DNA of 64,000 nucleotides from Trissonchulus latispiculum (lineage: Eukaryota; Nematoda; Enoplea; Enoplida; Ironidae), in assembly GCA_030248195.1 (NCBI GenBank), contig JASAND010028244.1, forward strand, positions 62,001 to 126,000, in the 5' to 3' direction. The position numbers and the translations under genes were made by a program. Shown here one piece after another: positions 49,001-59,461 of this stretch. Under the pieces are notes generated by a model. It was given only the letters and a program-made list of their open reading frames with translations, was not told the origin of the DNA and made no database searches. Position 1 is the first letter of the stretch, and each line of letters opens with the position of its first letter.

Positions 49001-52000
49001 TTACACAATAGCATAATGCCCATAGGCATAGGAAGATATACCATCATCAAGAATATAACGTTTATCATCAAACGCAGATAAGCTTATTTTATTGGATTTT
49101 ATTGAAAAAATTTTATGCTTATCGCTTCTGATCATATACATTACATCCCGACGAAAATCACCGTTAAACAAACAATTAATAAAATCATCATGACGGAGTA
49201 CATTGTTAACAACACATTTTTTCACACCTTTACCCCGTTTTTTCTCAACACCGTTACACACAAAACTATACATTTTGGCCCGTAGACCACAAAATTCAGA
49301 AATTGGACTACCCGAAGTCTCATCCTTCATTTTGCCGATAACTTTTTTGTTTGTGATAGAATACAAAGGATGATCCCTCGGATAATCACTAAAATCAAAA
49401 AGATTACAATCAGAAGACAAATCAGCATATACATCATCGCATTCTATATAATAACAAAGACTGTCTGTATCTGTAAATAACAGCTTTACACAACTACCAT
49501 ACTTTTGCACAATATGGTTATAATGAAAGTCATACATGAGTAGCTTTGACAGCTCAAGTACAGTAAAACCTACATAAATAGGTTTATTTAGCTTGACGGA
49601 ACCCCGATTCAAACAAACTGCTGCCAGCTCCTCACTGAATGCAGTAGCCCGCTGAAAGCGAGGATTGGAAACAAGCTTGCGGAAACGAGCCTGTTCATAT
49701 ACTAACTCAACATTCATATAACGACGAACATTTTCCATTGTTTTCCCAAAAACCGCATTATTAAGTAGCTTAAACAAGTTCTTTTCAAAATCGGAATTAG
49801 CCTTTTGTCGCATCTCAGTATTAAAACTGATATATGGGAGCATCCAGGCTTTTTGACGAAATGCCAGAACGCGGTGCACACGCTCAAGTTTTAGACCCAA
49901 AGACAAATATAATTTTAAATTACGAAAGTGGATTATGTAGTTTTTCTTATTCCAAAGATTGGGAACGAGCTTATGCACCATACCAGATTTAACACCATTA
50001 TGAGACTTCAGAGCTTTACAATACGACGACAACATAACATCACTAATTAACATTTTTTCAGGAGCCAACGGGTAAGTATTATGCAAATCGTGCAGTTCTT
50101 TTGGGTACCCCAAGTCAACTTCCAAAACGTAACCCTCCTCACCCTCCACGTCAACCGTATCCCAAGCAATTTGATTAATTTCGGATTGAGGAAGCCAATG
50201 AAAATTGGCATATGGCTGTTTTTGGCTCATTGCCCAACCATACAAGTTATTAGCATCAAGATACATTATATATGAATTATGCAATGATGAATCAAAGTTC
50301 GACAAATAGGGGCTATTAGCTTTAGCATAGCGATGAGATATCATCGCCACACCTCCGCGGATGCCTTGCTCAAAGAACATGTACTGGTTGGCATCTTGGA
50401 GAAGCTCCAATCGAATATCTGTAAGCTTAAGGCATGCATCCCATGCAAAGCTAGGCAGGGTAATGTAATGAATGGGATCCAGACCGTAGTGCTGCAGGCA
50501 AAAGGTTCTGAAGTTCTCAAAGACGTCTGCTAATAGCAAAGTGTCAGTTAGGAGGTATAAATCATGATATTCTCCAAGGTTATGTAAATTGAAAGAGTTC
50601 CAAACAACCTGAGCATGCTGATAATCATCATCCGAAATATGTTGTCCTGCTAACACGTTGTAGAAAGCAGTTCTAGGAGGAAGAGTCGTCTCCTGGAAGC
50701 GATCCCAGCTGTCCATATAATCATAGGGGTAAACTCCCTTCCGAATAAGTAAGTTTCTTAGCAGATCATTGGGTATGTTTTCAGATAAAATCAATAATTG
50801 ATCCGGGCTTAAGTTATCAGCAAGCGTACTCAAGGAAGCCATTAGGAACTGGTAACTGTCAATAAATCTGATACTCCAGGATCTGTTGACACATCTAGGT
50901 ATTTGTTTATCCTGCCGGCTTGAACTGTCATCAGAGTTATTTTCACTCTTCATCATTTGTTTTACAGAAAAGCTTAAATAATCTTCCGTTCCTTTAGCAA
51001 TAACATTTAGCTTAAGCTTATTCCTTTTGCAGATTCCCGCGATCTCTTGCATAATCAAGTGACCATCATACCGACGAAGATTATGCATTACCACACTGAT
51101 GTCCCGATTCAGTCGATACAACTGGTTACATTTATTGTGCGCAGGGCCTCGATACGCCCCACATAGATGACAATGATCTCGAACTCTATCGATGTCGAGC
51201 TGTTTCCTGCAGAGATGACAATGAAAAGCTGCCTTGTAACAGTCTTCTTCTTCACTTGTCAGTTGGAGAGGAGCAGCATTATTTAAATCGTTGTTGTGCT
51301 CTTCAGCAATGCAGATAACTTCATTAAGAAACTTTTTGACACAGTCGTGCCCTCTGTAAACGATCGGGATCCCAAGCTTTCTTGTATTCGCTTCGCAACA
51401 CTGCCGAACAGTAATTAGACCAAATCCACACGGTGTATGTTGTTGATAGGCTGTCGTATGAGAACTTAACAGACTTGGTTGACAGGATTGAATTGCTTCG
51501 GTAAGGCATTCAAAGTCAGCATAGATTACCGTTGGTGCACGGAGTCGTCGATGATGATTTCGAAACATAAGATTACTTTCGTCTGGCATAACGATCTTGG
51601 CTGGACTATTATTTAGACATCGGTCCACATGATCCTTCAGTTTCTTCTCAGTGTATTGAGGCAGCAAGCATCTTCGACAGAAATACTTCTGCTTATGTCC
51701 TCCTCGTTGATCGCTAAGTAAGCGATCAAGATGCTTGATCCAACAGTAATGGCCCTTATACATCAACAGATCAACATGTCGCTCATATTTACGTTTGGAT
51801 ATGTATATGGGTAAAATGGATTGTCCTTCCAGCCCAAACAAGTTCACAGAAATCCCGTTTTTTTGTTCAAAACGAGGGATAGCATTTACGCTGATTGGCA
51901 TATCCAGCTCTGCTACGTTTAATTCTTGTTCATAAGGCTGATACTTGTTTACCAAGTTGGGATTATTCTTTCTATTCACAGGGTATAAGGCCGACAATAT

Positions 52001-52852
52001 AGCCCAGAGAAAGCACTTGTTGTCACTATTTCTCACGTTTATGACAGCTCGTTTTGCTTCTATCCAGCTTGGAAGCTTCTTATAAGATGAGCCTTTTAGT
52101 GGTCGGTGAGCAGCAACGTGAATATCCAAATGTAACACTTCTTCTACTGCCCAATCTGATCCAAGCTGTATGAAGGTTTCCAAGTTGTTATTTACTTCTT
52201 GTTCAGCAGCAGATAATTCTTCTCGTAGCTGTGATTCAAGCTGTGCATCCTTAGCCTTACAGCAAAAATGTGACTCAATTTTCTGCTCTGGTTTCGTAGT
52301 TCGATACAGACGAATTCGCATACATAACCAGAACTTTAGCCCAATCATACGTTCACATTCACGTGTTAATACATCGACTATTTGACTATGGGATTCGGCA
52401 AAGAAAACATGCAGATCACCAACAAAACTTTTTGGCTTTATTTGATATCCCCGCAACCAACCGCGAAATGACTGAGTCAACGGGAGTACATCGTATTGAG
52501 AAGATGGCATTTCCTGCAACTCTTCATCAGACTCAATCCTGATATCATGTTCGCCATCAGAAGTCACTGGCATGCGATGGACCGCTTCCTGGTCTTCTGT
52601 ACTCACTGTACGATTTTGACGTTTGCTTTGATTCAGGTGATCCGTAATCTCAGAGGCCTTCTTTTTGGGACATGGTTCCAGTGCAGATTCTTGATGAGCA
52701 GTTAAATGTCTTTTGAGTATATCTTTTCTCGACAGTACTCGCCCACACTGATCACAGGGGAAGGCCGTTTTGTTGTGCACTGATCTGATGTGACGTTTCA
52801 AATTCCTTTTGGACTGAAGTTTAAGGCCACAGGTATCACAAGTAGCAACCAT
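49001..52852 (-). CDS. PolB-2, left-arm copy: Polinton family B DNA polymerase
   Basis: Mirror copy of the gene at 55164-59015, with the same 1,283-residue protein, intact. The domain order is described under that copy. Transcription would run leftwards, away from the palindrome centre, from a CACGTG/CCAAT/TATA set at 53136-53234. A TTTTTTATTGACAC sequence (AATAAA on the minus strand) follows the stop at about 48935. The G/T tract lies about 450 bp beyond its 3' end. Confidence 0.92.
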   Translation of the reverse strand: MVATCDTCGLKLQSKRNLKRHIRSVHNKTAFPCDQCGRVLSRKDILKRHLTAHQESALEPCPKKKASEITDHLNQSKRQNRTVSTEDQEAVHRMPVTSDGEHDIRIESDEELQEMPSSQYDVLPLTQSFRGWLRGYQIKPKSFVGDLHVFFAESHSQIVDVLTRECERMIGLKFWLCMRIRLYRTTKPEQKIESHFCCKAKDAQLESQLREELSAAEQEVNNNLETFIQLGSDWAVEEVLHLDIHVAAHRPLKGSSYKKLPSWIEAKRAVINVRNSDNKCFLWAILSALYPVNRKNNPNLVNKYQPYEQELNVAELDMPISVNAIPRFEQKNGISVNLFGLEGQSILPIYISKRKYERHVDLLMYKGHYCWIKHLDRLLSDQRGGHKQKYFCRRCLLPQYTEKKLKDHVDRCLNNSPAKIVMPDESNLMFRNHHRRLRAPTVIYADFECLTEAIQSCQPSLLSSHTTAYQQHTPCGFGLITVRQCCEANTRKLGIPIVYRGHDCVKKFLNEVICIAEEHNNDLNNAAPLQLTSEEEDCYKAAFHCHLCRKQLDIDRVRDHCHLCGAYRGPAHNKCNQLYRLNRDISVVMHNLRRYDGHLIMQEIAGICKRNKLKLNVIAKGTEDYLSFSVKQMMKSENNSDDSSSRQDKQIPRCVNRSWSIRFIDSYQFLMASLSTLADNLSPDQLLILSENIPNDLLRNLLIRKGVYPYDYMDSWDRFQETTLPPRTAFYNVLAGQHISDDDYQHAQVVWNSFNLHNLGEYHDLYLLTDTLLLADVFENFRTFCLQHYGLDPIHYITLPSFAWDACLKLTDIRLELLQDANQYMFFEQGIRGGVAMISHRYAKANSPYLSNFDSSLHNSYIMYLDANNLYGWAMSQKQPYANFHWLPQSEINQIAWDTVDVEGEEGYVLEVDLGYPKELHDLHNTYPLAPEKMLISDVMLSSYCKALKSHNGVKSGMVHKLVPNLWNKKNYIIHFRNLKLYLSLGLKLERVHRVLAFRQKAWMLPYISFNTEMRQKANSDFEKNLFKLLNNAVFGKTMENVRRYMNVELVYEQARFRKLVSNPRFQRATAFSEELAAVCLNRGSVKLNKPIYVGFTVLELSKLLMYDFHYNHIVQKYGSCVKLLFTDTDSLCYYIECDDVYADLSSDCNLFDFSDYPRDHPLYSITNKKVIGKMKDETSGSPISEFCGLRAKMYSFVCNGVEKKRGKGVKKCVVNNVLRHDDFINCLFNGDFRRDVMYMIRSDKHKIFSIKSNKISLSAFDDKRYILDDGISSYAYGHYAIV

Positions 52853-53135
52853 GTTCTGAAACAACGACAGCAGATATAAGCTTAACCCGGCCACTTTACA
52901 ATATCCGTGAAAAGGAAACACCACCAACAGTTAATCAGATTTACTCTCACACTTTAGCAAAACCTTCACAAAAGTAGATGATGAATCAAATGAAATCAGA
53001 TAGATGAATCAAATGGAAAAAGTTATTTGTCACATTTCTGAACACCACTATTAAATAACAAAGCTCAAAGTTTTACCTTGTGCTGCGACCGATTCAAGAC
53101 ATGAATATGAGACTAAACGATTCAAATGAAAATAT

Positions 53136-53234
53136 TTTAACCTTTTATACTTTTTGTCTCAAAACTATTCTCAAATCCCATTGGTTGAATATATTATGCT
53201 GCAATTTTATTGGCTAAAAAGGTCACGTGATTGA
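53136..53234 (-). promoter_or_regulatory. PolB-2 promoter region, left arm
   Basis: The mirror image of 54782-54880: TATA-like CTTTTATAC complement, two ATTGG (CCAAT) boxes and CACGTG in the same order and spacing. Confidence 0.6.
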
Positions 53235-53977
53235 AAATTTTTCAAAATTTGAAGCATCTAAAAGCCAACGAAGGTTAGCAAACTTTATAATTTACACCAG
53301 TATTCAATAAAAATAACAGAAATCAGTCCGATGCCAGACTCAGCACCGCAAGGCAAGTCTTGACTGCGACTGCAACTTACATTGGAGAAATCAGTTGACT
53401 TTCCTATCGCTTCGGCCCCACATCCATGAAGACATCAAGGCTTCATTAAAAACTTCAATACCACTGAATAACGAGCAACTGACGAGTCGATTCAAAACTA
53501 CAGTCTTATATAGTTGAGCAATTTGCCCGAGGACAAATACTCTGGAATATTACAAAAGTCCCCTTTCTGACGAAACTTTGTATGTTCAACACATGTAAAT
53601 TCCAAGGGTTCTTGCTGTACAAAGGTGGGGACTGGCACCAAAAATTAAGGTCAGTTGAATTTATTGTGACTAATATTATTAATGAACCTTGATCTCCAGT
53701 TTTACCTGTACAATAACCTGTTTCTGGTGCGCCACCAACCTGAGAACACTTTAACAATTGTCCTGACGCAACTACTGTTGGCGCCTCAAAATCAACACTA
53801 AAAGTAGTACCATGGCAACTGACGCAATACTTGATGGAATTTTATGATTTTTTAACACAATAGGTATTTTGTAAAGATATTAACAGTGGTGTCATCAGAT
53901 TTGAGCTATGCTAATGTTTGAGAGAGATACAAGCCTTGCTATAAACGCTTGCATTTTAATAGCCTCAAGGCATTTCT

Positions 53978-54038
53978 GAAAGTTTGTAAAAATTTGAAGG
54001 AGTTTAACACTTTTGTTTTTCATACCTTCAAAAAATTA
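53978..54038. other. Palindrome centre (61-bp spacer)
   Basis: The arms meet here. A short inner stem TTTGAAGG (53993) / CCTTCAAA (54025) surrounds an A/T-rich loop. It is not part of the arm symmetry. This is the expected place for a fold-back or end-to-end junction. Confidence 0.7.
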
Positions 54039-54781
54039 AGAAATGCCTTGAGGCTAATAAAATGCAAGCGTTTATAGCAAGGCTTGTATCTCTCTCAAAC
54101 ATTAGCATAGCTCAAATCTGATGACACCACTGTTAATATCTTTACAAAATACCTATTGTGTTAAAAAATCATAAAATTCCATCAAGTATTGCGTCAGTTG
54201 CCATGGTACTACTTTTAGTGTTGATTTTGAGGCGCCAACAGTAGTTGCGTCAGGACAATTGTTAAAGTGTTCTCAGGTTGGTGGCGCACCAGAAACAGGT
54301 TATTGTACAGGTAAAACTGGAGATCAAGGTTCATTAATAATATTAGTCACAATAAATTCAACTGACCTTAATTTTTGGTGCCAGTCCCCACCTTTGTACA
54401 GCAAGAACCCTTGGAATTTACATGTGTTGAACATACAAAGTTTCGTCAGAAAGGGGACTTTTGTAATATTCCAGAGTATTTGTCCTCGGGCAAATTGCTC
54501 AACTATATAAGACTGTAGTTTTGAATCGACTCGTCAGTTGCTCGTTATTCAGTGGTATTGAAGTTTTTAATGAAGCCTTGATGTCTTCATGGATGTGGGG
54601 CCGAAGCGATAGGAAAGTCAACTGATTTCTCCAATGTAAGTTGCAGTCGCAGTCAAGACTTGCCTTGCGGTGCTGAGTCTGGCATCGGACTGATTTCTGT
54701 TATTTTTATTGAATACTGGTGTAAATTATAAAGTTTGCTAACCTTCGTTGGCTTTTAGATGCTTCAAATTTTGAAAAATTT

Positions 54782-54880
54782 TCAATCACGTGACCTTTTT
54801 AGCCAATAAAATTGCAGCATAATATATTCAACCAATGGGATTTGAGAATAGTTTTGAGACAAAAAGTATAAAAGGTTAAA
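54782..54880 (+). promoter_or_regulatory. PolB-2 promoter region, right arm
   Basis: AATCACGTGACC, then AGCCAATAAA, then CCAATGGG, then GTATAAAAGG in 99 bp. E-box, two CCAAT boxes and TATA box are in the usual polymerase II order. A leader exon probably ends at CACAAG|GTAAAA (54939), spliced to TTGTTTCAG|AAC (55160) just before the ATG. Confidence 0.65.
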
Positions 54881-55163
54881 ATATTTTCATTTGAATCGTT
54901 TAGTCTCATATTCATGTCTTGAATCGGTCGCAGCACAAGGTAAAACTTTGAGCTTTGTTATTTAATAGTGGTGTTCAGAAATGTGACAAATAACTTTTTC
55001 CATTTGATTCATCTATCTGATTTCATTTGATTCATCATCTACTTTTGTGAAGGTTTTGCTAAAGTGTGAGAGTAAATCTGATTAACTGTTGGTGGTGTTT
55101 CCTTTTCACGGATATTGTAAAGTGGCCGGGTTAAGCTTATATCTGCTGTCGTTGTTTCAGAAC

Positions 55164-58100
55164 ATGGTTGCTACTTGTGATACCTGTGGCCTTAAACTTC
55201 AGTCCAAAAGGAATTTGAAACGTCACATCAGATCAGTGCACAACAAAACGGCCTTCCCCTGTGATCAGTGTGGGCGAGTACTGTCGAGAAAAGATATACT
55301 CAAAAGACATTTAACTGCTCATCAAGAATCTGCACTGGAACCATGTCCCAAAAAGAAGGCCTCTGAGATTACGGATCACCTGAATCAAAGCAAACGTCAA
55401 AATCGTACAGTGAGTACAGAAGACCAGGAAGCGGTCCATCGCATGCCAGTGACTTCTGATGGCGAACATGATATCAGGATTGAGTCTGATGAAGAGTTGC
55501 AGGAAATGCCATCTTCTCAATACGATGTACTCCCGTTGACTCAGTCATTTCGCGGTTGGTTGCGGGGATATCAAATAAAGCCAAAAAGTTTTGTTGGTGA
55601 TCTGCATGTTTTCTTTGCCGAATCCCATAGTCAAATAGTCGATGTATTAACACGTGAATGTGAACGTATGATTGGGCTAAAGTTCTGGTTATGTATGCGA
55701 ATTCGTCTGTATCGAACTACGAAACCAGAGCAGAAAATTGAGTCACATTTTTGCTGTAAGGCTAAGGATGCACAGCTTGAATCACAGCTACGAGAAGAAT
55801 TATCTGCTGCTGAACAAGAAGTAAATAACAACTTGGAAACCTTCATACAGCTTGGATCAGATTGGGCAGTAGAAGAAGTGTTACATTTGGATATTCACGT
55901 TGCTGCTCACCGACCACTAAAAGGCTCATCTTATAAGAAGCTTCCAAGCTGGATAGAAGCAAAACGAGCTGTCATAAACGTGAGAAATAGTGACAACAAG
56001 TGCTTTCTCTGGGCTATATTGTCGGCCTTATACCCTGTGAATAGAAAGAATAATCCCAACTTGGTAAACAAGTATCAGCCTTATGAACAAGAATTAAACG
56101 TAGCAGAGCTGGATATGCCAATCAGCGTAAATGCTATCCCTCGTTTTGAACAAAAAAACGGGATTTCTGTGAACTTGTTTGGGCTGGAAGGACAATCCAT
56201 TTTACCCATATACATATCCAAACGTAAATATGAGCGACATGTTGATCTGTTGATGTATAAGGGCCATTACTGTTGGATCAAGCATCTTGATCGCTTACTT
56301 AGCGATCAACGAGGAGGACATAAGCAGAAGTATTTCTGTCGAAGATGCTTGCTGCCTCAATACACTGAGAAGAAACTGAAGGATCATGTGGACCGATGTC
56401 TAAATAATAGTCCAGCCAAGATCGTTATGCCAGACGAAAGTAATCTTATGTTTCGAAATCATCATCGACGACTCCGTGCACCAACGGTAATCTATGCTGA
56501 CTTTGAATGCCTTACCGAAGCAATTCAATCCTGTCAACCAAGTCTGTTAAGTTCTCATACGACAGCCTATCAACAACATACACCGTGTGGATTTGGTCTA
56601 ATTACTGTTCGGCAGTGTTGCGAAGCGAATACAAGAAAGCTTGGGATCCCGATCGTTTACAGAGGGCACGACTGTGTCAAAAAGTTTCTTAATGAAGTTA
56701 TCTGCATTGCTGAAGAGCACAACAACGATTTAAATAATGCTGCTCCTCTCCAACTGACAAGTGAAGAAGAAGACTGTTACAAGGCAGCTTTTCATTGTCA
56801 TCTCTGCAGGAAACAGCTCGACATCGATAGAGTTCGAGATCATTGTCATCTATGTGGGGCGTATCGAGGCCCTGCGCACAATAAATGTAACCAGTTGTAT
56901 CGACTGAATCGGGACATCAGTGTGGTAATGCATAATCTTCGTCGGTATGATGGTCACTTGATTATGCAAGAGATCGCGGGAATCTGCAAAAGGAATAAGC
57001 TTAAGCTAAATGTTATTGCTAAAGGAACGGAAGATTATTTAAGCTTTTCTGTAAAACAAATGATGAAGAGTGAAAATAACTCTGATGACAGTTCAAGCCG
57101 GCAGGATAAACAAATACCTAGATGTGTCAACAGATCCTGGAGTATCAGATTTATTGACAGTTACCAGTTCCTAATGGCTTCCTTGAGTACGCTTGCTGAT
57201 AACTTAAGCCCGGATCAATTATTGATTTTATCTGAAAACATACCCAATGATCTGCTAAGAAACTTACTTATTCGGAAGGGAGTTTACCCCTATGATTATA
57301 TGGACAGCTGGGATCGCTTCCAGGAGACGACTCTTCCTCCTAGAACTGCTTTCTACAACGTGTTAGCAGGACAACATATTTCGGATGATGATTATCAGCA
57401 TGCTCAGGTTGTTTGGAACTCTTTCAATTTACATAACCTTGGAGAATATCATGATTTATACCTCCTAACTGACACTTTGCTATTAGCAGACGTCTTTGAG
57501 AACTTCAGAACCTTTTGCCTGCAGCACTACGGTCTGGATCCCATTCATTACATTACCCTGCCTAGCTTTGCATGGGATGCATGCCTTAAGCTTACAGATA
57601 TTCGATTGGAGCTTCTCCAAGATGCCAACCAGTACATGTTCTTTGAGCAAGGCATCCGCGGAGGTGTGGCGATGATATCTCATCGCTATGCTAAAGCTAA
57701 TAGCCCCTATTTGTCGAACTTTGATTCATCATTGCATAATTCATATATAATGTATCTTGATGCTAATAACTTGTATGGTTGGGCAATGAGCCAAAAACAG
57801 CCATATGCCAATTTTCATTGGCTTCCTCAATCCGAAATTAATCAAATTGCTTGGGATACGGTTGACGTGGAGGGTGAGGAGGGTTACGTTTTGGAAGTTG
57901 ACTTGGGGTACCCAAAAGAACTGCACGATTTGCATAATACTTACCCGTTGGCTCCTGAAAAAATGTTAATTAGTGATGTTATGTTGTCGTCGTATTGTAA
58001 AGCTCTGAAGTCTCATAATGGTGTTAAATCTGGTATGGTGCATAAGCTCGTTCCCAATCTTTGGAATAAGAAAAACTACATAATCCACTTTCGTAATTTA

Positions 58101-59015
58101 AAATTATATTTGTCTTTGGGTCTAAAACTTGAGCGTGTGCACCGCGTTCTGGCATTTCGTCAAAAAGCCTGGATGCTCCCATATATCAGTTTTAATACTG
58201 AGATGCGACAAAAGGCTAATTCCGATTTTGAAAAGAACTTGTTTAAGCTACTTAATAATGCGGTTTTTGGGAAAACAATGGAAAATGTTCGTCGTTATAT
58301 GAATGTTGAGTTAGTATATGAACAGGCTCGTTTCCGCAAGCTTGTTTCCAATCCTCGCTTTCAGCGGGCTACTGCATTCAGTGAGGAGCTGGCAGCAGTT
58401 TGTTTGAATCGGGGTTCCGTCAAGCTAAATAAACCTATTTATGTAGGTTTTACTGTACTTGAGCTGTCAAAGCTACTCATGTATGACTTTCATTATAACC
58501 ATATTGTGCAAAAGTATGGTAGTTGTGTAAAGCTGTTATTTACAGATACAGACAGTCTTTGTTATTATATAGAATGCGATGATGTATATGCTGATTTGTC
58601 TTCTGATTGTAATCTTTTTGATTTTAGTGATTATCCGAGGGATCATCCTTTGTATTCTATCACAAACAAAAAAGTTATCGGCAAAATGAAGGATGAGACT
58701 TCGGGTAGTCCAATTTCTGAATTTTGTGGTCTACGGGCCAAAATGTATAGTTTTGTGTGTAACGGTGTTGAGAAAAAACGGGGTAAAGGTGTGAAAAAAT
58801 GTGTTGTTAACAATGTACTCCGTCATGATGATTTTATTAATTGTTTGTTTAACGGTGATTTTCGTCGGGATGTAATGTATATGATCAGAAGCGATAAGCA
58901 TAAAATTTTTTCAATAAAATCCAATAAAATAAGCTTATCTGCGTTTGATGATAAACGTTATATTCTTGATGATGGTATATCTTCCTATGCCTATGGGCAT
59001 TATGCTATTGTGTAA
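55164..59015 (+). CDS. PolB-2, right-arm copy: Polinton family B DNA polymerase
   Basis: 1,283 residues from ATG 55164, four bases after a TTGTTTCAG acceptor; the open frame upstream is likely intron. In order: two C2H2 fingers (CDTCGLKLQ..., CDQCGRVLS...), an acidic linker, the OTU-like NSDNKCFLWAIL (nt about 55990), a CRRCLLPQYTEKKLKDH finger-like unit, exonuclease motif I YADFECL, an EndoVII/HNH-like zinc unit (CHLCRK...RDHCHLCGAYRG...HNKCN), exonuclease motifs II (MHNLRRYDGH) and III (YLLTDTLLLAD), and polymerase motifs A (YLDANNLYGWAM), B (KLLNNAVFGKTMENV) and C (LFTDTDSLCYY). All catalytic carboxylates are present. It lacks the FHGC module of PolB-1 and clearly belongs to a different Polinton lineage. 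Role: protein-primed replication of a linear element. Confidence 0.93.
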   Translation: MVATCDTCGLKLQSKRNLKRHIRSVHNKTAFPCDQCGRVLSRKDILKRHLTAHQESALEPCPKKKASEITDHLNQSKRQNRTVSTEDQEAVHRMPVTSDGEHDIRIESDEELQEMPSSQYDVLPLTQSFRGWLRGYQIKPKSFVGDLHVFFAESHSQIVDVLTRECERMIGLKFWLCMRIRLYRTTKPEQKIESHFCCKAKDAQLESQLREELSAAEQEVNNNLETFIQLGSDWAVEEVLHLDIHVAAHRPLKGSSYKKLPSWIEAKRAVINVRNSDNKCFLWAILSALYPVNRKNNPNLVNKYQPYEQELNVAELDMPISVNAIPRFEQKNGISVNLFGLEGQSILPIYISKRKYERHVDLLMYKGHYCWIKHLDRLLSDQRGGHKQKYFCRRCLLPQYTEKKLKDHVDRCLNNSPAKIVMPDESNLMFRNHHRRLRAPTVIYADFECLTEAIQSCQPSLLSSHTTAYQQHTPCGFGLITVRQCCEANTRKLGIPIVYRGHDCVKKFLNEVICIAEEHNNDLNNAAPLQLTSEEEDCYKAAFHCHLCRKQLDIDRVRDHCHLCGAYRGPAHNKCNQLYRLNRDISVVMHNLRRYDGHLIMQEIAGICKRNKLKLNVIAKGTEDYLSFSVKQMMKSENNSDDSSSRQDKQIPRCVNRSWSIRFIDSYQFLMASLSTLADNLSPDQLLILSENIPNDLLRNLLIRKGVYPYDYMDSWDRFQETTLPPRTAFYNVLAGQHISDDDYQHAQVVWNSFNLHNLGEYHDLYLLTDTLLLADVFENFRTFCLQHYGLDPIHYITLPSFAWDACLKLTDIRLELLQDANQYMFFEQGIRGGVAMISHRYAKANSPYLSNFDSSLHNSYIMYLDANNLYGWAMSQKQPYANFHWLPQSEINQIAWDTVDVEGEEGYVLEVDLGYPKELHDLHNTYPLAPEKMLISDVMLSSYCKALKSHNGVKSGMVHKLVPNLWNKKNYIIHFRNLKLYLSLGLKLERVHRVLAFRQKAWMLPYISFNTEMRQKANSDFEKNLFKLLNNAVFGKTMENVRRYMNVELVYEQARFRKLVSNPRFQRATAFSEELAAVCLNRGSVKLNKPIYVGFTVLELSKLLMYDFHYNHIVQKYGSCVKLLFTDTDSLCYYIECDDVYADLSSDCNLFDFSDYPRDHPLYSITNKKVIGKMKDETSGSPISEFCGLRAKMYSFVCNGVEKKRGKGVKKCVVNNVLRHDDFINCLFNGDFRRDVMYMIRSDKHKIFSIKSNKISLSAFDDKRYILDDGISSYAYGHYAIV

Positions 59016-59077
59016 CTTATATAATGTTCACTTATGCTTGATCATTTGTTATGAACTGGATATGCTTATGTTTGTGT

Positions 59078-59083
59078 CAATAA
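59078..59083 (+). terminator. Poly(A) signal AATAAA after PolB-2
   Basis: TCAATAAAAAATG lies about 63 bp after the PolB-2 stop. Its mirror (TTTTATTGA) follows the left-arm copy. Confidence 0.55.
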
Positions 59084-59461
59084 AAAATGAAATGAGTTTG
59101 ATCTTCTTCTTTAGAATAGGTAAATGAGCAGATTAGGATATATAAATGCACAGATCTGGATAGGCATGCACAGCTAAAGTTGTTAAAATTTGCAAAGCAG
59201 TTTGTTAAACTTTAGAATTCTTTAAGTTGGTATCATGAGCTGTTTAGTTGAACTGTAGGTTTAGACTATTGAACTTAACAGATAAAATATTATAGTGACC
59301 AGGGATAAATAGTTTCTAGTATGCAGTAGGATGAATTGAAGAATACTGACCATTGGCTACGCTCAGGTAAAATTCCTGAACTGTCTCATTCATGATGATA
59401 GTTAATCTAAAATTTGGCCCGCAGTGGCCCGCAGGCTGAACGCCCCTTTTACATACTACTA

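Larger units (their letters stand above)
48555..59461. mobile_element. 10.9-kb near-perfect palindrome carrying Polinton-2 PolB on both arms
   Basis: Position x on the left pairs with 108016-x on the right. The arms are 48555-53977 and 54039-59461 (5,423 bp each) around a 61-bp spacer. The PolB protein is identical on both arms. I found a mismatch near the centre (53959/54057), so the arms are not absolutely identical. The outer ends read AGTAGTATGTAAAAGGGGCG inward, compatible with the AG-type ends of Polinton TIRs, but the six flanking bases differ (GGTGTT versus AGCCTT). No other Polinton gene is present. Candidates: a fold-back dimer of one Polinton terminus made during protein-primed replication, a Polinton with very long TIRs, or an assembly/read inversion artefact. 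Confidence 0.9.

Noticed and set aside
53506..53757. 83-codon ORF near the palindrome centre (mirrored at 54259-54510)
   Set aside because: Its duplication only reflects the palindrome, and there is no recognisable domain, promoter or codon bias.
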